NCBI RefSeq assembly: GCF_000425805.1
Contig: NZ_AUED01000001.1
Span: 620,001 to 684,000 of the forward strand
Reading direction: 5' to 3'
Length of the DNA: 64,000 nt
Source: Pseudomonas vranovensis DSM 16006
GTDB lineage: Bacteria; Pseudomonadota; Gammaproteobacteria; Pseudomonadales; Pseudomonadaceae
Positions 54,548-62,945 of the stretch are shown here, piece by piece. Position 1 is the first letter of the stretch; each line of letters starts with the position of its first letter. The translations under genes were made by a program, and so were the position numbers. The notes beneath the pieces are model-generated. The model made no database searches and was not told where the DNA came from. It worked only from the letters and a program-made list of their open reading frames with translations.

Positions 54548-55417
54548 ATGCAGTTGATTCCCTGGTCCCATGACACGAGTGCCGGCTTTACCTTGCGTGG
54601 CTGGCGCTCACCCGCCAGCGGTAAACCCCTGCTGCACTTTCTACACGGCAACGGCTTTTGCAGCCTGGTGTACCAGCCCTTGCTGGCGCGCCTTGCCGAG
54701 CATTTCGACCTCTGGTTGTGTGATGTGCAAGGCCATGGCGACAGCGATCATGGCGGCCCCTTCGCGGGCTGGAACCGTACTGCCGAGCTTGCCATCGAGG
54801 CCTTCGAAGCCGGGCGCGGCGAGTATGGCGAGGTTGCACGTCATGCTGTCGGCCACAGCTTTGGCGGGGTGCTCACGGGCCTGATCCTGGCGCAGCGACC
54901 ACAGTTGTTCCAGCGTGCGGTGCTGCTCGACCCGGTGTTGTTCAGTCGCCGGATGATGGGCCTGATGGGCGCTGCCCGGCTGGTGGGTTTGCACCAGCGT
55001 CATGCGCTGGCGCGCAAGGCGGCCACTCGGCGCAGCCATTGGCCGGATCGATCCGCCGCGCGGACATCGCTGGAGGGCAGGGGGATTTTCAAGGGCTGGA
55101 GCGAACCTGCACTGCAGTCCTACATCGAACACGCCATTGGCGATTGTGGCGAGGGCGTGGTGCTCAAGTGCCGGCCAAGTCGCGAGGTGGAAATCTTCAG
55201 TTCGTTTCCGCGGCGGATGTGGGCGTCGCTGACGCAGGTGCAGACGCCGTGCCTGGTGATCTATGGCGAGGATACCTATCCGTTTGTGCCGCAATCGGTG
55301 CAGCATTGGGTGCAGGGCAACCATCATGTGACGGCTTTGCAGGTGGCCGGCGGGCATTGTTTCATGCAGGAGGATCCTGCTGCCTGCAGTGAGCGTGTAC
55401 AGGCGTTCCTGTTGTAG
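54548..55417 (+). CDS. Alpha/beta hydrolase
   Basis: A 289-residue alpha/beta-hydrolase. The oxyanion motif is FLHGNGFCSLVYQPLLARLA, nucleophile elbow GHSFGG, acid in YGEDTYPFVP, and catalytic His in AGGHCFMQEDP. It resembles the YheT/bacterial lipase-like and esterase groups. The ATG at 54548 is 17 bp after the LysE gene; no clear Shine-Dalgarno, so translation may be coupled to the preceding gene. Substrate unknown. Confidence 0.85.
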   Translation: MQLIPWSHDTSAGFTLRGWRSPASGKPLLHFLHGNGFCSLVYQPLLARLAEHFDLWLCDVQGHGDSDHGGPFAGWNRTAELAIEAFEAGRGEYGEVARHAVGHSFGGVLTGLILAQRPQLFQRAVLLDPVLFSRRMMGLMGAARLVGLHQRHALARKAATRRSHWPDRSAARTSLEGRGIFKGWSEPALQSYIEHAIGDCGEGVVLKCRPSREVEIFSSFPRRMWASLTQVQTPCLVIYGEDTYPFVPQSVQHWVQGNHHVTALQVAGGHCFMQEDPAACSERVQAFLL

Positions 55418-55485
55418 GAGTGGGGCGACGTCTGGACTTGCCCCGCGATGCGAGGTGACAGTCCCACCGCCGCTCCTGGCGGCAG

Positions 55486-56391
55486 TCAGGCGATGTCGCT
55501 GGCTTCAAACTCCGCGGCCAGAAAGTCCAGCAAGCTGCGCACCGAAGGCAGCAATCCCCGCCGCGATGCAAACACGGCATGCACCACGCCACATTCCGGC
55601 GCCCAGTTCGGCGTTGCACGAACCAGGCGACCCGCATCGATGTCCTCGCGTACCACCACCAACGGCAGGTGTACCACGCCCACGCCGGCCACCGCCGCCT
55701 GGCGCAATACCACCAGGTCATCGGTAACCAGCCGCGGGGTGTGGCGAATACTCGCACTGGCACCGTCCGGGCCTTGGAGGTTCCAGTGGTAATCACGCTG
55801 CGGATTGCCCCAGTGCAGGCTGGGGAGGGCGCTCAGGTCCGCCGGTACTGGGCGCTCCGGCAGGCTCTGCATCAGCTCGGGCGCGGCAACCAGGTGCTGC
55901 GTGCTGCGCGCCAGTACCTTCATCACCAGGTCGCTGCTTTCCAGCGGTGGCACGCGCACGCGCAAGGCAATGTCGATGCCTTCCTGGATCAGGTCGACAT
56001 GGCGGTTGGTGCTTTCGATGTGCAATTGCACCAGCGGGCACTGGACCATGAAGCGGGTCAGCATCGCTCCCACCCAGAAATCCAGCAAGGCCGTCGGGCA
56101 ACTCAGGCGTACCACGCCCTGGGGCTCGGCACGGTTGCGCTCGATCAGTTCGGCCGCGCCCTCGGCCTCTACCAGCATGGCTACGCAATGGCGGTAATAG
56201 GCCTGGCCGATCTCGGTGACCGAAAAGTGCCGGGTCGAGCGCTGGATCAGGCGTACCCCCAGGCGCTCTTCCAGGCCGGCGATGCGTCGACTGAGTTTTG
56301 ATTTGGGCATGTCCAGGGCGCGGCCAGCGGGGGCAAAGCCGCCGTGATCGACCACCTGGGCAAAGTAGTAAAGGTCGTTGAGGTCTTCCAC
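55486..56391 (-). CDS. LysR-family transcriptional regulator
   Basis: A 301-residue LysR regulator. The N-terminal helix-turn-helix has LYYFAQVVDHGGFAPAGRAL, KSKLSRRIAGLEERLGVRLI, and the substrate-binding domain continues with the family pattern (GVVRLSCPTALLDFWV). The GTG at 56391 has GGAG seven to eight bases upstream and lies right after the LysR family's typical start (VEDLNDLYYFAQ). It is divergent from the pirin gene at 56491; a perfect TCCATATGGA palindrome (56400-56409) lies between. It probably activates pirin. Confidence 0.9.
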   Translation of the reverse strand: MEDLNDLYYFAQVVDHGGFAPAGRALDMPKSKLSRRIAGLEERLGVRLIQRSTRHFSVTEIGQAYYRHCVAMLVEAEGAAELIERNRAEPQGVVRLSCPTALLDFWVGAMLTRFMVQCPLVQLHIESTNRHVDLIQEGIDIALRVRVPPLESSDLVMKVLARSTQHLVAAPELMQSLPERPVPADLSALPSLHWGNPQRDYHWNLQGPDGASASIRHTPRLVTDDLVVLRQAAVAGVGVVHLPLVVVREDIDAGRLVRATPNWAPECGVVHAVFASRRGLLPSVRSLLDFLAAEFEASDIA

Positions 56392-56399
56392 CAGTGTTC

Positions 56400-56409
56400 T
56401 CCATATGGA
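56400..56409. promoter_or_regulatory. TCCATATGGA palindrome in the LysR/pirin divergent promoter
   Basis: A perfect ten-base palindrome, overlapping the LysR leader. A second near-palindrome, GTAT-ATCC-ATAC, sits near 56460-56472 beside the pirin start. Candidate LysR sites. Confidence 0.35.
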
Positions 56410-56490
56410 ACGCTGAGGGCAGTTTAACTGATCTACCGCAGATGTCGTTGCGCTCGTAAGGTATATCCATACACGAGAGGAGGCATTCTC

Positions 56491-57381
56491 ATGAAAAAGA
56501 TCCAAGGCGTTTACAGCAGCCCCAATCCACATTGGGTCGGTGATGGCTTTCCAGTACGTAGCTTGTTCACCTACGACAACCTGGCCCAGCACATCAGCCC
56601 GTTCCTGTTGCTGGACTACGCAGGCCCCCACGATTTCACCCCGACCACAGCCCGTCGTGGCGTTGGCCAGCATCCCCACCGCGGTTTCGAGACAGTGACT
56701 ATCGTCTACCAGGGCGAGTTGGAGCACCGCGACTCCACCGGTGCCGGCGGCCAGATCGGCCCGGGCGATGTGCAGTGGATGACCGCCGCCAACGGCATTC
56801 TGCACGAAGAGTTCCATTCGCCAGCGTTCGCAAAGTCGGGTGGCACCCTGGAGATGGTCCAACTGTGGGTCAACCTGCCTGCCAAGGACAAATCGGCCCC
56901 GGCCGGTTACCAGACCTTGCTGGCCAGTGACATCCCTACCGTGCCCCTGGGTGCCGGCAGCGGCAGCCTGCGGGTGATTGCCGGTGAGTACCGCGGCCAT
57001 AAGGGCCCGGCACACACCTTCACGCCGATGGATGTCTGGGACCTGCAACTCAAGCCCGGTGCGCCGGTGCGCTTGCCCAGCGCAGCAGGACGCAGCACGG
57101 CACTGGTGGTGCTGCGCGGCAAGGTGCTGGTGAACGGCGAGCGTGCAGTAGGCCCGGCGCAGTTGGTGCTGTTCGACCGTGCCGGAGACGAGCTGTTGCT
57201 CGAAGCGCAAACCGAGGCCCTGGTGCTGCTGCTCAGCGGCGAGCCGCTGGACGAGCCGATCGTGGGTTACGGCCCGTTCGTGATGAACACTGACGCTGAA
57301 ATTGCCGAGGCGTTCGAGGATTTTCGTGCCGGGCGTTTTGGACAGATGAACGGCCCGAGCGGACCGCGACACGACAGCTAG
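56491..57381 (+). CDS. Pirin family protein
   Basis: A 296-residue bicupin of the pirin family. Metal-binding residues are HPHRGFETVT and the second pair in ANGILHEEFH (His/Glu), as in iron-binding human and bacterial pirin. Some members have quercetin 2,3-dioxygenase activity. GAGGAGG precedes the ATG. It is divergent from the LysR gene and followed by two YcaC-like genes, a grouping common in this genus as I recall. Confidence 0.92.
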   Translation: MKKIQGVYSSPNPHWVGDGFPVRSLFTYDNLAQHISPFLLLDYAGPHDFTPTTARRGVGQHPHRGFETVTIVYQGELEHRDSTGAGGQIGPGDVQWMTAANGILHEEFHSPAFAKSGGTLEMVQLWVNLPAKDKSAPAGYQTLLASDIPTVPLGAGSGSLRVIAGEYRGHKGPAHTFTPMDVWDLQLKPGAPVRLPSAAGRSTALVVLRGKVLVNGERAVGPAQLVLFDRAGDELLLEAQTEALVLLLSGEPLDEPIVGYGPFVMNTDAEIAEAFEDFRAGRFGQMNGPSGPRHDS

Positions 57382-57394
57382 TCTCATAAACCCG

Positions 57395-57418
57395 AAGGCC
57401 GTCCGTCAGGGCGGCCTT
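57395..57418. terminator. Weak hairpin after the pirin gene
   Basis: AAGGCCG and CGGCCTT form a seven-base stem just past the pirin stop. There is no T run, so partial. Confidence 0.5.
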
Positions 57419-57468
57419 GACCCGGATGGCAGGCACAACCTGCACTCCACCCCCAAGGAGAATGTGTC

Positions 57469-58155
57469 ATGAGTACATTTGCCAACGTTGCCAATTTCAA
57501 TGGCCAGGTCCCGCGTATCGACCCTGATAACGCTGCAATGCTGCTGATCGATCACCAGAGCGGTCTGTTCCAGACGGTCAAGGACATGCCCATGACCGAA
57601 CTGCGGGCCAATGCCATCACCCTGGCCAAGATCGCCAGCCTGGCCAAGATCCCGGTGATCACCACCGCCTCTGTTCCCCAAGGCCCCAACGGCCCGCTGA
57701 TTCCGGAAATCCACGAAGCCGCGCCCCACGCTAAATACGTCGCACGCAAAGGTGAAATCAACGCCTGGGACAATCCCGAGTTCGTCGCCGCCGTTGAAGC
57801 CACCGGTAAAAAGCAGCTGATCATCGCCGGCACTATCACCAGCGTGTGCATGGCCTTCCCGAGCATCAGCGCCGTCAATGCCGGCTACCAGGTGTTTGCC
57901 GTGATCGATGCCAGCGGCACCTATTCGAAGATGGCCCAGGAAGTGACCCTGGCCCGTGTGATGCAGGCCGGTGTGGTACCGATGGACACCGCTGCCGTCT
58001 GCTCGGAAGTACAGCGCACCTGGAACCGTGCGGATGCCCAGCAGTGGGCCGAGGCCTACAGCGCGGTGTTCCCGCACTACCAGTTGCTGATCGAGAGTTA
58101 CCTCAAGGCGCAACAGGTCGCCACAGAAAACGAACAACTGGATTCGTCCCGCTGA
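57469..58155 (+). CDS. Isochorismatase-family hydrolase, YcaC-like (first copy)
   Basis: A 228-residue cysteine hydrolase of the isochorismatase/YcaC fold. The catalytic Asp is in LLIDHQSG, Lys in [11 protein letters not shown] and Cys in [11 protein letters not shown], the triad of the YcaC group. The physiological substrate is unknown. AAGGAG stands before the ATG. It is about 40% like the next gene by eye (shared motif framework) and both follow pirin. Confidence 0.88.
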   Translation: MSTFANVANFNGQVPRIDPDNAAMLLIDHQSGLFQTVKDMPMTELRANAITLAKIASLAKIPVITTASVPQGPNGPLIPEIHEAAPHAKYVARKGEINAWDNPEFVAAVEATGKKQLIIAGTITSVCMAFPSISAVNAGYQVFAVIDASGTYSKMAQEVTLARVMQAGVVPMDTAAVCSEVQRTWNRADAQQWAEAYSAVFPHYQLLIESYLKAQQVATENEQLDSSR

Positions 58156-58210
58156 TCCCTCATGTCGGATGCCCACATGGCATCGACATCCCAACGCAAG
58201 GAGTTAGACC

Positions 58211-58837
58211 ATGAGCAAACCCTACGTCCGTCTGGACAAGAACAACGCCGCGGTCCTGCTGGTCGACCACCAGACTGGCCTGCTGTCGCTGGTGCGTGAT
58301 ATCGATCCGGACAAGTTCAAGAACAACGTACTGGCCGTCGGTGACCTGGCCAAGTATTTCAACCTGCCGACCATCCTCACCACCAGCTTTGAAACCGGCC
58401 CCAACGGCCCGCTGGTACCCGAGCTCAAAGAGCAATTCCCGGACGCGCCGTACATTGCCCGTCCTGGCCAGATCAACGCCTGGGACAACGAAGACTTCGT
58501 CAAGGCGGTCAAGGCCACGGGCAAGAAGCAACTGATCATCGCTGGCGTGGTGACTGAAGTCTGCGTGGCGTTCCCGGCACTGTCGGCCCTGGCCGAAGGC
58601 TTTGAAGTGTTCGTGGTGACCGACGCCTCGGGGACCTTCAACGCGCTGACCCGTGATTCGGCCTGGGACCGCATGTCACAAGCCGGTGCCCAGTTGATGA
58701 CCTGGTTTGGCCTGGCGTGCGAACTGCACCGCGACTGGCGCAACGACATCGAGGGCCTGGGTACGCTGTTCTCCAACCACATCCCGGACTACCGCAACCT
58801 GATCACCAGTTACAACACCCTCACCAACGGTAAGTAA
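58211..58837 (+). CDS. Isochorismatase-family hydrolase, YcaC-like (second copy)
   Basis: A 208-residue paralogue of the preceding gene. Asp in LLVDHQTG, Lys/Trp in ARPGQINAWDN (the Lys position reads Pro-Gly, so K is not evident at that spot), Cys in VVTEVCVAFPA. It resembles E. coli YcaC most closely in length. AAGGAGT precedes the ATG. Convergent with the iron-permease-like gene, which shares a hairpin region. Confidence 0.86.
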   Translation: MSKPYVRLDKNNAAVLLVDHQTGLLSLVRDIDPDKFKNNVLAVGDLAKYFNLPTILTTSFETGPNGPLVPELKEQFPDAPYIARPGQINAWDNEDFVKAVKATGKKQLIIAGVVTEVCVAFPALSALAEGFEVFVVTDASGTFNALTRDSAWDRMSQAGAQLMTWFGLACELHRDWRNDIEGLGTLFSNHIPDYRNLITSYNTLTNGK

Positions 58838-58843
58838 TACCGG

Positions 58844-59260
58844 TCACCGCTCTGCATCCGGACGCTCACGGCGTCCGGATGCAGTGTCTGGTTCAGGCTC
58901 CAGGGCTTCAACGTCGTTGGCGCCGATCTCCTTGTATTCCTGCAACAGGCTCTTGAGCTGCCGGGCGTCCAGGTCGTCCAGGTTGAGCATGGCCTTGTGC
59001 GCAGCCTTAGTGGCGCGCAGCAATTCGTCGATCTTCAGGTGCAGCACATCGTTGTCGCGGTTCTGGGTGTTCTGGATCAGGAACACCATCAGGAACGTGA
59101 TGATGGTGGTCGAGGTATTGATGATCAGTTGCCAGGTATCGTTGTAGTCGAACCAGGGTCCGGTGGCTGCCCAGATGACGATCAGCACCAACGCCAGAAC
59201 GAAGGTGTGCGAGCTGCCGGTGCGCCGTGACATGGCCTGGGCGAAGCGTTCGAATTTCAT
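58844..59260 (-). CDS. Low-affinity iron permease-like membrane protein
   Basis: A 138-residue protein of the Iron_permease family, with two hydrophobic segments (about residues 19-37 and 47-65: LALVLIVIWAATGPWF and LIINTSTTIITFLMVFLIQN). QNTQNRDNDVLHLKIDELLR is diagnostic. A charged C-terminal tail follows. Iron transport has not been shown for bacterial members. The ATG at 59260 begins the fold; ribosome binding site weak. Its last codons contain a strong hairpin shared with the convergent gene. Confidence 0.83.
   Translation of the reverse strand: MKFERFAQAMSRRTGSSHTFVLALVLIVIWAATGPWFDYNDTWQLIINTSTTIITFLMVFLIQNTQNRDNDVLHLKIDELLRATKAAHKAMLNLDDLDARQLKSLLQEYKEIGANDVEALEPEPDTASGRRERPDAER
58852..58884. 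terminator. Perfect 14-base hairpin inside the end of the iron-permease-like gene
   Basis: CTGCATCCGGACGC and GCGTCCGGATGCAG with a five-base loop. It is within the coding 3' end of the minus-strand gene and begins 15 bases past the stop of the converging YcaC-like gene. No T run. Confidence 0.7.
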
Positions 59261-59362
59261 GGTTGCGATTCCACGGGGCAGGTATGGAATAGACCCCGGT
59301 ACTTGTCTGAAATTCTTTGTAACATCACTGTCGGTATCCAACATGTTCAACAGGCCCTGCCG

Positions 59363-60286
59363 ATGACCCAGACCACTGCGCTTCATGCCTATCGCTGCAA
59401 GGTAAGCGGCCAACCGGTGCTGACGGTGTGGCTCAAGTACCGCGCGCCGTATCATTGGCCGTCGATGCTGGGGTTTCTGGCGGCGCGCTCGATCGTCGGG
59501 ATAGAGGTCACGCAGGCAGGCGTCTACCGGCGTACGGTAAGGCTCGGTACCCGCCAGGGCATGGTCGAGTGCCGGCCAGCCAGGGGGCGGTGCCTGGCCT
59601 TGAGCGTGTACGGGCTTCCCCGACAGGTCTTGCCGGGGTTGATCGCCCGGGTGCGGCGGGTATTCGATCTGGATGCCGATCCCGGTCTGATCGAACGACA
59701 ACTGGCTCAGGACCCGCTCATGGCGCAACTGATTGCCGCGCGACCGGGGCTGCGCGTCCCCCGGGGCTGGGATGCATTCGAGCAAGTCATGCGCACGGTG
59801 CTGGGCCAGCAGATCAGCGTGGCGGGGGCCATGACCCTGGCGGGCCGGTTGGTGGTTCGCCATGGTCAGCCATTGCTCGCACCGCTTGCCATCGAGCCGC
59901 GTCTGACCCATGTATTCCCGGTAGCGCAAGCCATCGCTGATGGCGACCTCAGCGGTCTGGGCATGCCCGGTTCACGGGCCGCGACCTTGTCTGGCATGGC
60001 GCTGGCGATGCTCGCCGATCCTCGCTTGCTGCGGGCCGATGGCGACCTGCAGACGTGGGTCCAGCGCCTGTGCCGGCAGCGTGGGATCGGCCCATGGAGC
60101 GCGCAGTACCTGGCCTTGCGCCAACTGGGGGCGGCCGATGCCTTCCCGCTGGGCGATGTGGCGCTGGTCAAGGCCCTGCGTATGCTGGAAGGTGCCGCAG
60201 TGCCACTGGCCGAACGCGCGCCGGCTTGGCGCCCGTGGCGGGCTTATGCGGCCCAGCATTTGTGGGCGTCGCTGGCCGGCGCTTAA
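59363..60286 (+). CDS. alkA: DNA-3-methyladenine glycosylase AlkA-type
   Basis: A 307-residue base-excision glycosylase. The AlkA N-terminal domain (AYRCKVSGQPVLTVWLKYRA) is followed by the helix-hairpin-helix RQRGIGPWSAQYLALR and the catalytic Asp in FPLGDVALVKALRML, the HhH-GPD hallmark. Removes alkylated bases from DNA. The frame is open before 59363, but the ATG at 59363 begins the AlkA N-domain. It overlaps the convergent DUF6555 gene by four bases. Confidence 0.9.
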   Translation: MTQTTALHAYRCKVSGQPVLTVWLKYRAPYHWPSMLGFLAARSIVGIEVTQAGVYRRTVRLGTRQGMVECRPARGRCLALSVYGLPRQVLPGLIARVRRVFDLDADPGLIERQLAQDPLMAQLIAARPGLRVPRGWDAFEQVMRTVLGQQISVAGAMTLAGRLVVRHGQPLLAPLAIEPRLTHVFPVAQAIADGDLSGLGMPGSRAATLSGMALAMLADPRLLRADGDLQTWVQRLCRQRGIGPWSAQYLALRQLGAADAFPLGDVALVKALRMLEGAAVPLAERAPAWRPWRAYAAQHLWASLAGA

Positions 60287-60510
60287 CCGGTCTGGCGCCA
60301 GGTCACTGCGGTGATGCCATAACGCTCGGCCAGGGGCTTGCTGACTTTTTTCACCTGCTCCCGACCATAACGGCCAATCCTGCCAACACCCGCGTCGCAA
60401 CTGGCCCAATGCCAGGCTTCGGCGTTGTCCATCCTCTCTGCACGGATGATGAAAGACTTGGGGGAGCCGTGCAGTTGGTAGTCGATCACGAAGAGTTTTG
60501 CGTCGTTCAT
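60283..60510 (-). CDS. DUF6555-type small protein
   Basis: A 75-residue protein (KLFVIDYQLHGSPKSFIIRA, then MDNAEAWHWASCDAGVGRIG) of a small family found in Pseudomonas, function unknown. AAAGG stands upstream of the ATG. Its stop overlaps the AlkA gene's stop by four bases. Confidence 0.75.
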   Translation of the reverse strand: MNDAKLFVIDYQLHGSPKSFIIRAERMDNAEAWHWASCDAGVGRIGRYGREQVKKVSKPLAERYGITAVTWRQTG

Positions 60511-60602
60511 GGGCCTTTGACGATCCTTTCAGTGCAGTCGCTGGAAAAATCCTTCTACTGCAATGACTGAGTCCCGGTGCGGCAAAAAAATTCAATCGGA
60601 TT

Positions 60603-61163
60603 TCAGTCTTCGCCGCTGATCGTCAGGTGCCGTGCATCCTTGTCGAACACAACCTGTTCCAGGCGATGGGCGATGCCGCAGGCAAGGGAGTCATAGGCGG
60701 GGATGACTTTCTCTTCGGCCGACAGGCACTGGAAGATATCCAGCTTGCGCTCGGCCTGCAGCGTCTCCAGCTCGAAGATACGGACGTAGCGTTCCAGGTC
60801 GTTGTTCAGGCTCGACAGGTACTCCCGCAGGCGCGAGTGGTCTACCGCGCTCTGGCTGAAGTGCCACGTCATGGGGTGGATCAGAAAGCGCGAGTGCGGT
60901 GCGGCAATGCGTACACCGGCGGCCAGGTACATGATGATGCCCATCGATTCGATGTTGCCGGCATTTACCGCGCACACCGGCACGGGTAGCGACTTGATGA
61001 AGCTGTAGATGGAGAAACCGAAGTTGGTGCTGCCTCCGGTGGTCGACAGGTACAGCAACAGCTGGCCGGCCCCCTCGTCGATGGCTTGCAGGCACCGGTC
61101 GCGAAAGCGCTCGGTGGTGCGCTGGTCGATCTGGCAGTGAAAATGAATCACCTGCTGACTCAT
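60603..61163 (-). CDS. ClpP-like serine protease, orphan
   Basis: A 186-residue ClpP-fold protein. The nucleophile Ser73 is in GNIESMGIIMY and the His96 in SRFLIHPMTW, matching ClpP's Ser/His pair. The third acid is not obvious. No clpX or clpA is near, and the sequence is distant from housekeeping ClpP (GNIESMG against the common GQAASMG). It may be a second ClpP variant, or work with a chaperone encoded elsewhere. GAGG is seven bases before the ATG at 61163. Confidence 0.85.
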   Translation of the reverse strand: MSQQVIHFHCQIDQRTTERFRDRCLQAIDEGAGQLLLYLSTTGGSTNFGFSIYSFIKSLPVPVCAVNAGNIESMGIIMYLAAGVRIAAPHSRFLIHPMTWHFSQSAVDHSRLREYLSSLNNDLERYVRIFELETLQAERKLDIFQCLSAEEKVIPAYDSLACGIAHRLEQVVFDKDARHLTISGED

Positions 61164-61212
61164 CGGCGCGCCTCGAGACCGACGCACCGAAGGTGCGCCG
61201 GTCGTTCGTCCA

Positions 61213-61404
61213 TCAGCTACGGCCGCCGCCACTTGGCTTGCGGTCTGTCTTGTTACCCATGCCGGGCTTGTTGCCCATTTCCGGTTTACGGGTCTGGCCA
61301 CCCGCGTTGCCACCGGAAGCCTGGCCGCCTTTTTTACCGGCGTCGGAGGCTTTCTGGCGGTCGTTGGCGAAGTTCCCGGGGTTGGAAGTGTCTTTGTTAG
61401 CCAT
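61213..61404 (-). CDS. KGG-repeat stress-induced protein
   Basis: A 63-residue Gly/Lys-rich disordered protein with the KGG motif (SDAGKKGGQASGGNAGGQTR). Homologues are often annotated as general stress proteins. GAGGA is about nine bases before the ATG at 61404. Its promoter region lies in the 300-bp gap upstream. Confidence 0.85.
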   Translation of the reverse strand: MANKDTSNPGNFANDRQKASDAGKKGGQASGGNAGGQTRKPEMGNKPGMGNKTDRKPSGGGRS

Positions 61405-61711
61405 GATGTGCTTCCTCACTGTGCTATGAAGTGCAAGGCAGTGTTGCCTTGTACAGGTTGGGCGATCGCGGAAGCTGCAAAGTTTGAAATTTATCTGTCG
61501 TGAGATGACGAACGGCGCAGGTCTTCCGTTCATCGCGCAGTTGGGTTGGTGCACTGAACTTCACTCAAGCTGCAGTCTTCTTCTTAGATAGACCCCATGT
61601 AATTGCCCGGGTACATGAGGCAAGCGGCGCACCATCGTCAATATCAATTGGCCTTGGCCAGCCTGGCGGTGGTAACTGAGAAGTCGGGCTTTCCGACACG
61701 AGGATCGCACC
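61405..61711. other. Divergent promoter region of KGG and DUF1652 genes
   Basis: 307 bp without a gene. It contains the GAAC-N15-GTCT motif toward DUF1652 at 61556-61578, a small palindrome CATGTA-N10-TACATG near 61597-61618, and a GTCGG-N5-CCGAC hairpin near 61682-61697 just before the DUF1652 ribosome binding site. Confidence 0.55.
61556..61578 (+). promoter_or_regulatory. ECF-like promoter motif GAAC-N15-GTCT (DUF1652)
   Basis: GAAC at 61556-61559, a 15-base spacer, and GTCT at 61575-61578, then TAGATAGA at 61585-61592. The same order occurs upstream of the DUF4142 gene and, with a 16-base spacer and GCCT, upstream of the Yip1 gene. The format is that of extracytoplasmic-function sigma promoters. 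Confidence 0.5.
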
Positions 61712-61972
61712 ATGTCACTGATCGGTGTTTCTACCCTTGAACTGCGCCAGCTCATCGAGCAGGCGTTTCTGCCCGAGTGCTGTGAAGTCACTTGCACCGA
61801 TGGTGTCTGGCTGACGATACGGCTGGGGCAGGGCGACGACCTGATCGTCACCGAAACACGCCTGGACAGCCTGACCACCTGCCACGACGTGTCCAACCTG
61901 GTGGCCCAGGTGCGTGAGGAACAGCGTCTCGGGTGCAGTCACGCCGGCCTCAAGCCCAGGGCGATTGCCTGA
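61712..61972 (+). CDS. DUF1652 family protein
   Basis: An 86-residue protein of the DUF1652 family (LELRQLIEQAFLPECCEVTC, then GDDLIVTETRLDS), widespread in Pseudomonas, function unknown. The AGGA upstream of the ATG sits next to a small hairpin. It carries the ECF-like promoter motif 130 bp upstream. Confidence 0.85.
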   Translation: MSLIGVSTLELRQLIEQAFLPECCEVTCTDGVWLTIRLGQGDDLIVTETRLDSLTTCHDVSNLVAQVREEQRLGCSHAGLKPRAIA

Positions 61973-61994
61973 GCCCGAGGCCCATGCGGCCGGT

Positions 61995-62609
61995 TCAACC
62001 CAAGGCTGCCGGGCGCATGTATTCCGGCCCCAGCACGTCGAACCAGAACAGGATCATCGACACCAGGATGGTCACCAGCACCAGCAAGCCTACCGCCCAG
62101 ACGCTGGTCGAATACAACAGGCCCTGTTCCTTGCGCAGGCGCAAAAAGGTGGGCAGGCCGATGAACAGCAGAAAGGTGGCATAGGCCGAGGCTGCCAGCA
62201 GGGCGATCAGCGCCAGCCAACGGCCTGGATACAGCCCGGCAATACCTGCCACAAAGTACGGTGTGGCGCCGTATGCGGCGAATCCGATGCACTGTTCAAG
62301 GCTTGGGCGGGTATCGAAGGTGCGCGACATCCAGCGAATGAATCCCCCCATGACGGCAACCCCTAACAGCATGGTCAGGTACAGGAGAATGCCCAGCTCC
62401 GCGGCGCTGCCCACGCTCAGGCGCACTCGCTCGGTACCGGCCAGGCTCCAGCCGAAACGGGTGGTGCCGATGAACAGGCACAAGGCGGGAATCAGGGCAA
62501 ACACCAACAGGTGGGGCAGGTAGTGGCGCGGGTGTTGTTCTTCCTCGTGGCGGATGTCGATCCAGGCGTCGCCTGGGTGGGTGAAGAGCTTGAGCAGGTG
62601 GGTAGTCAT
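61995..62609 (-). CDS. Yip1 family inner-membrane protein
   Basis: A 204-residue protein with about five hydrophobic helices and the Yip1 pattern (LFTHPGDAWIDIRHEEEQHP at the N-terminus, then FAAYGATPYFVAGIAGLYP). Function in bacteria unknown. GGAGGTC precedes the ATG. The gene is preceded by a GAAC-N16-GCCT promoter-like motif at 62661-62684. Confidence 0.88.
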   Translation of the reverse strand: MTTHLLKLFTHPGDAWIDIRHEEEQHPRHYLPHLLVFALIPALCLFIGTTRFGWSLAGTERVRLSVGSAAELGILLYLTMLLGVAVMGGFIRWMSRTFDTRPSLEQCIGFAAYGATPYFVAGIAGLYPGRWLALIALLAASAYATFLLFIGLPTFLRLRKEQGLLYSTSVWAVGLLVLVTILVSMILFWFDVLGPEYMRPAALG

Positions 62610-62660
62610 GGTGACCTCCAGACTGAACAGAAGGCGGAATTGCCGCTCCCTGTTCTATTG

Positions 62661-62684
62661 AGGCGGGCGGGGTGCCGGGGGTTC
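62661..62684 (-). promoter_or_regulatory. ECF-like promoter motif GAAC-N16-GCCT (Yip1 gene)
   Basis: On the minus strand GAAC (62684-62681), 16 bases, then GCCTC (62664-62660), then TAGAACA (62657-62651). It resembles the DUF1652 and DUF4142 motifs, including a preceding A run. Confidence 0.45.
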
Positions 62685-62755
62685 ATCTTTTTTGAACCAT
62701 CGAAGGGTGCGTTCAGTCGCAATCAGTGACGACCACAACCTCAGGAGTCAACGAC

Positions 62756-62926
62756 ATGAACGAGCAAACCTGTGCCTGCCCCGGCTGCAATTGCAAAGTG
62801 GGCGCCAATGCGGTGATGCGTGAAGGCAAGGCGTATTGCTGCCAGGCCTGTGCCGACCATCATCCATCCGGCAAACCGTGTACGGCCAGTGGCTGTGGCT
62901 GTGCCTCTGGCAAGGCTGCTGGATAA
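62756..62926 (+). CDS. Metallothionein
   Basis: A 56-residue Cys-rich protein with ten Cys and a His pair (CACPGCNCKVG, then AYCCQACADHH, and CTASGCGCASG). This is the bacterial SmtA/BmtA-type metallothionein pattern that binds zinc or cadmium. AGGAG stands nine bases before the ATG at 62756. It has its own promoter region, with an AACC-rich stretch near 62690-62700. Confidence 0.9.
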   Translation: MNEQTCACPGCNCKVGANAVMREGKAYCCQACADHHPSGKPCTASGCGCASGKAAG

Positions 62927-62945
62927 TTGGCGACTGCTACGCAGT

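Noticed and set aside
56392..57387. Upstream extension of the LysR frame to 57387
   Set aside because: This part is antisense to the pirin gene; the LysR family N-terminus begins at 56391.
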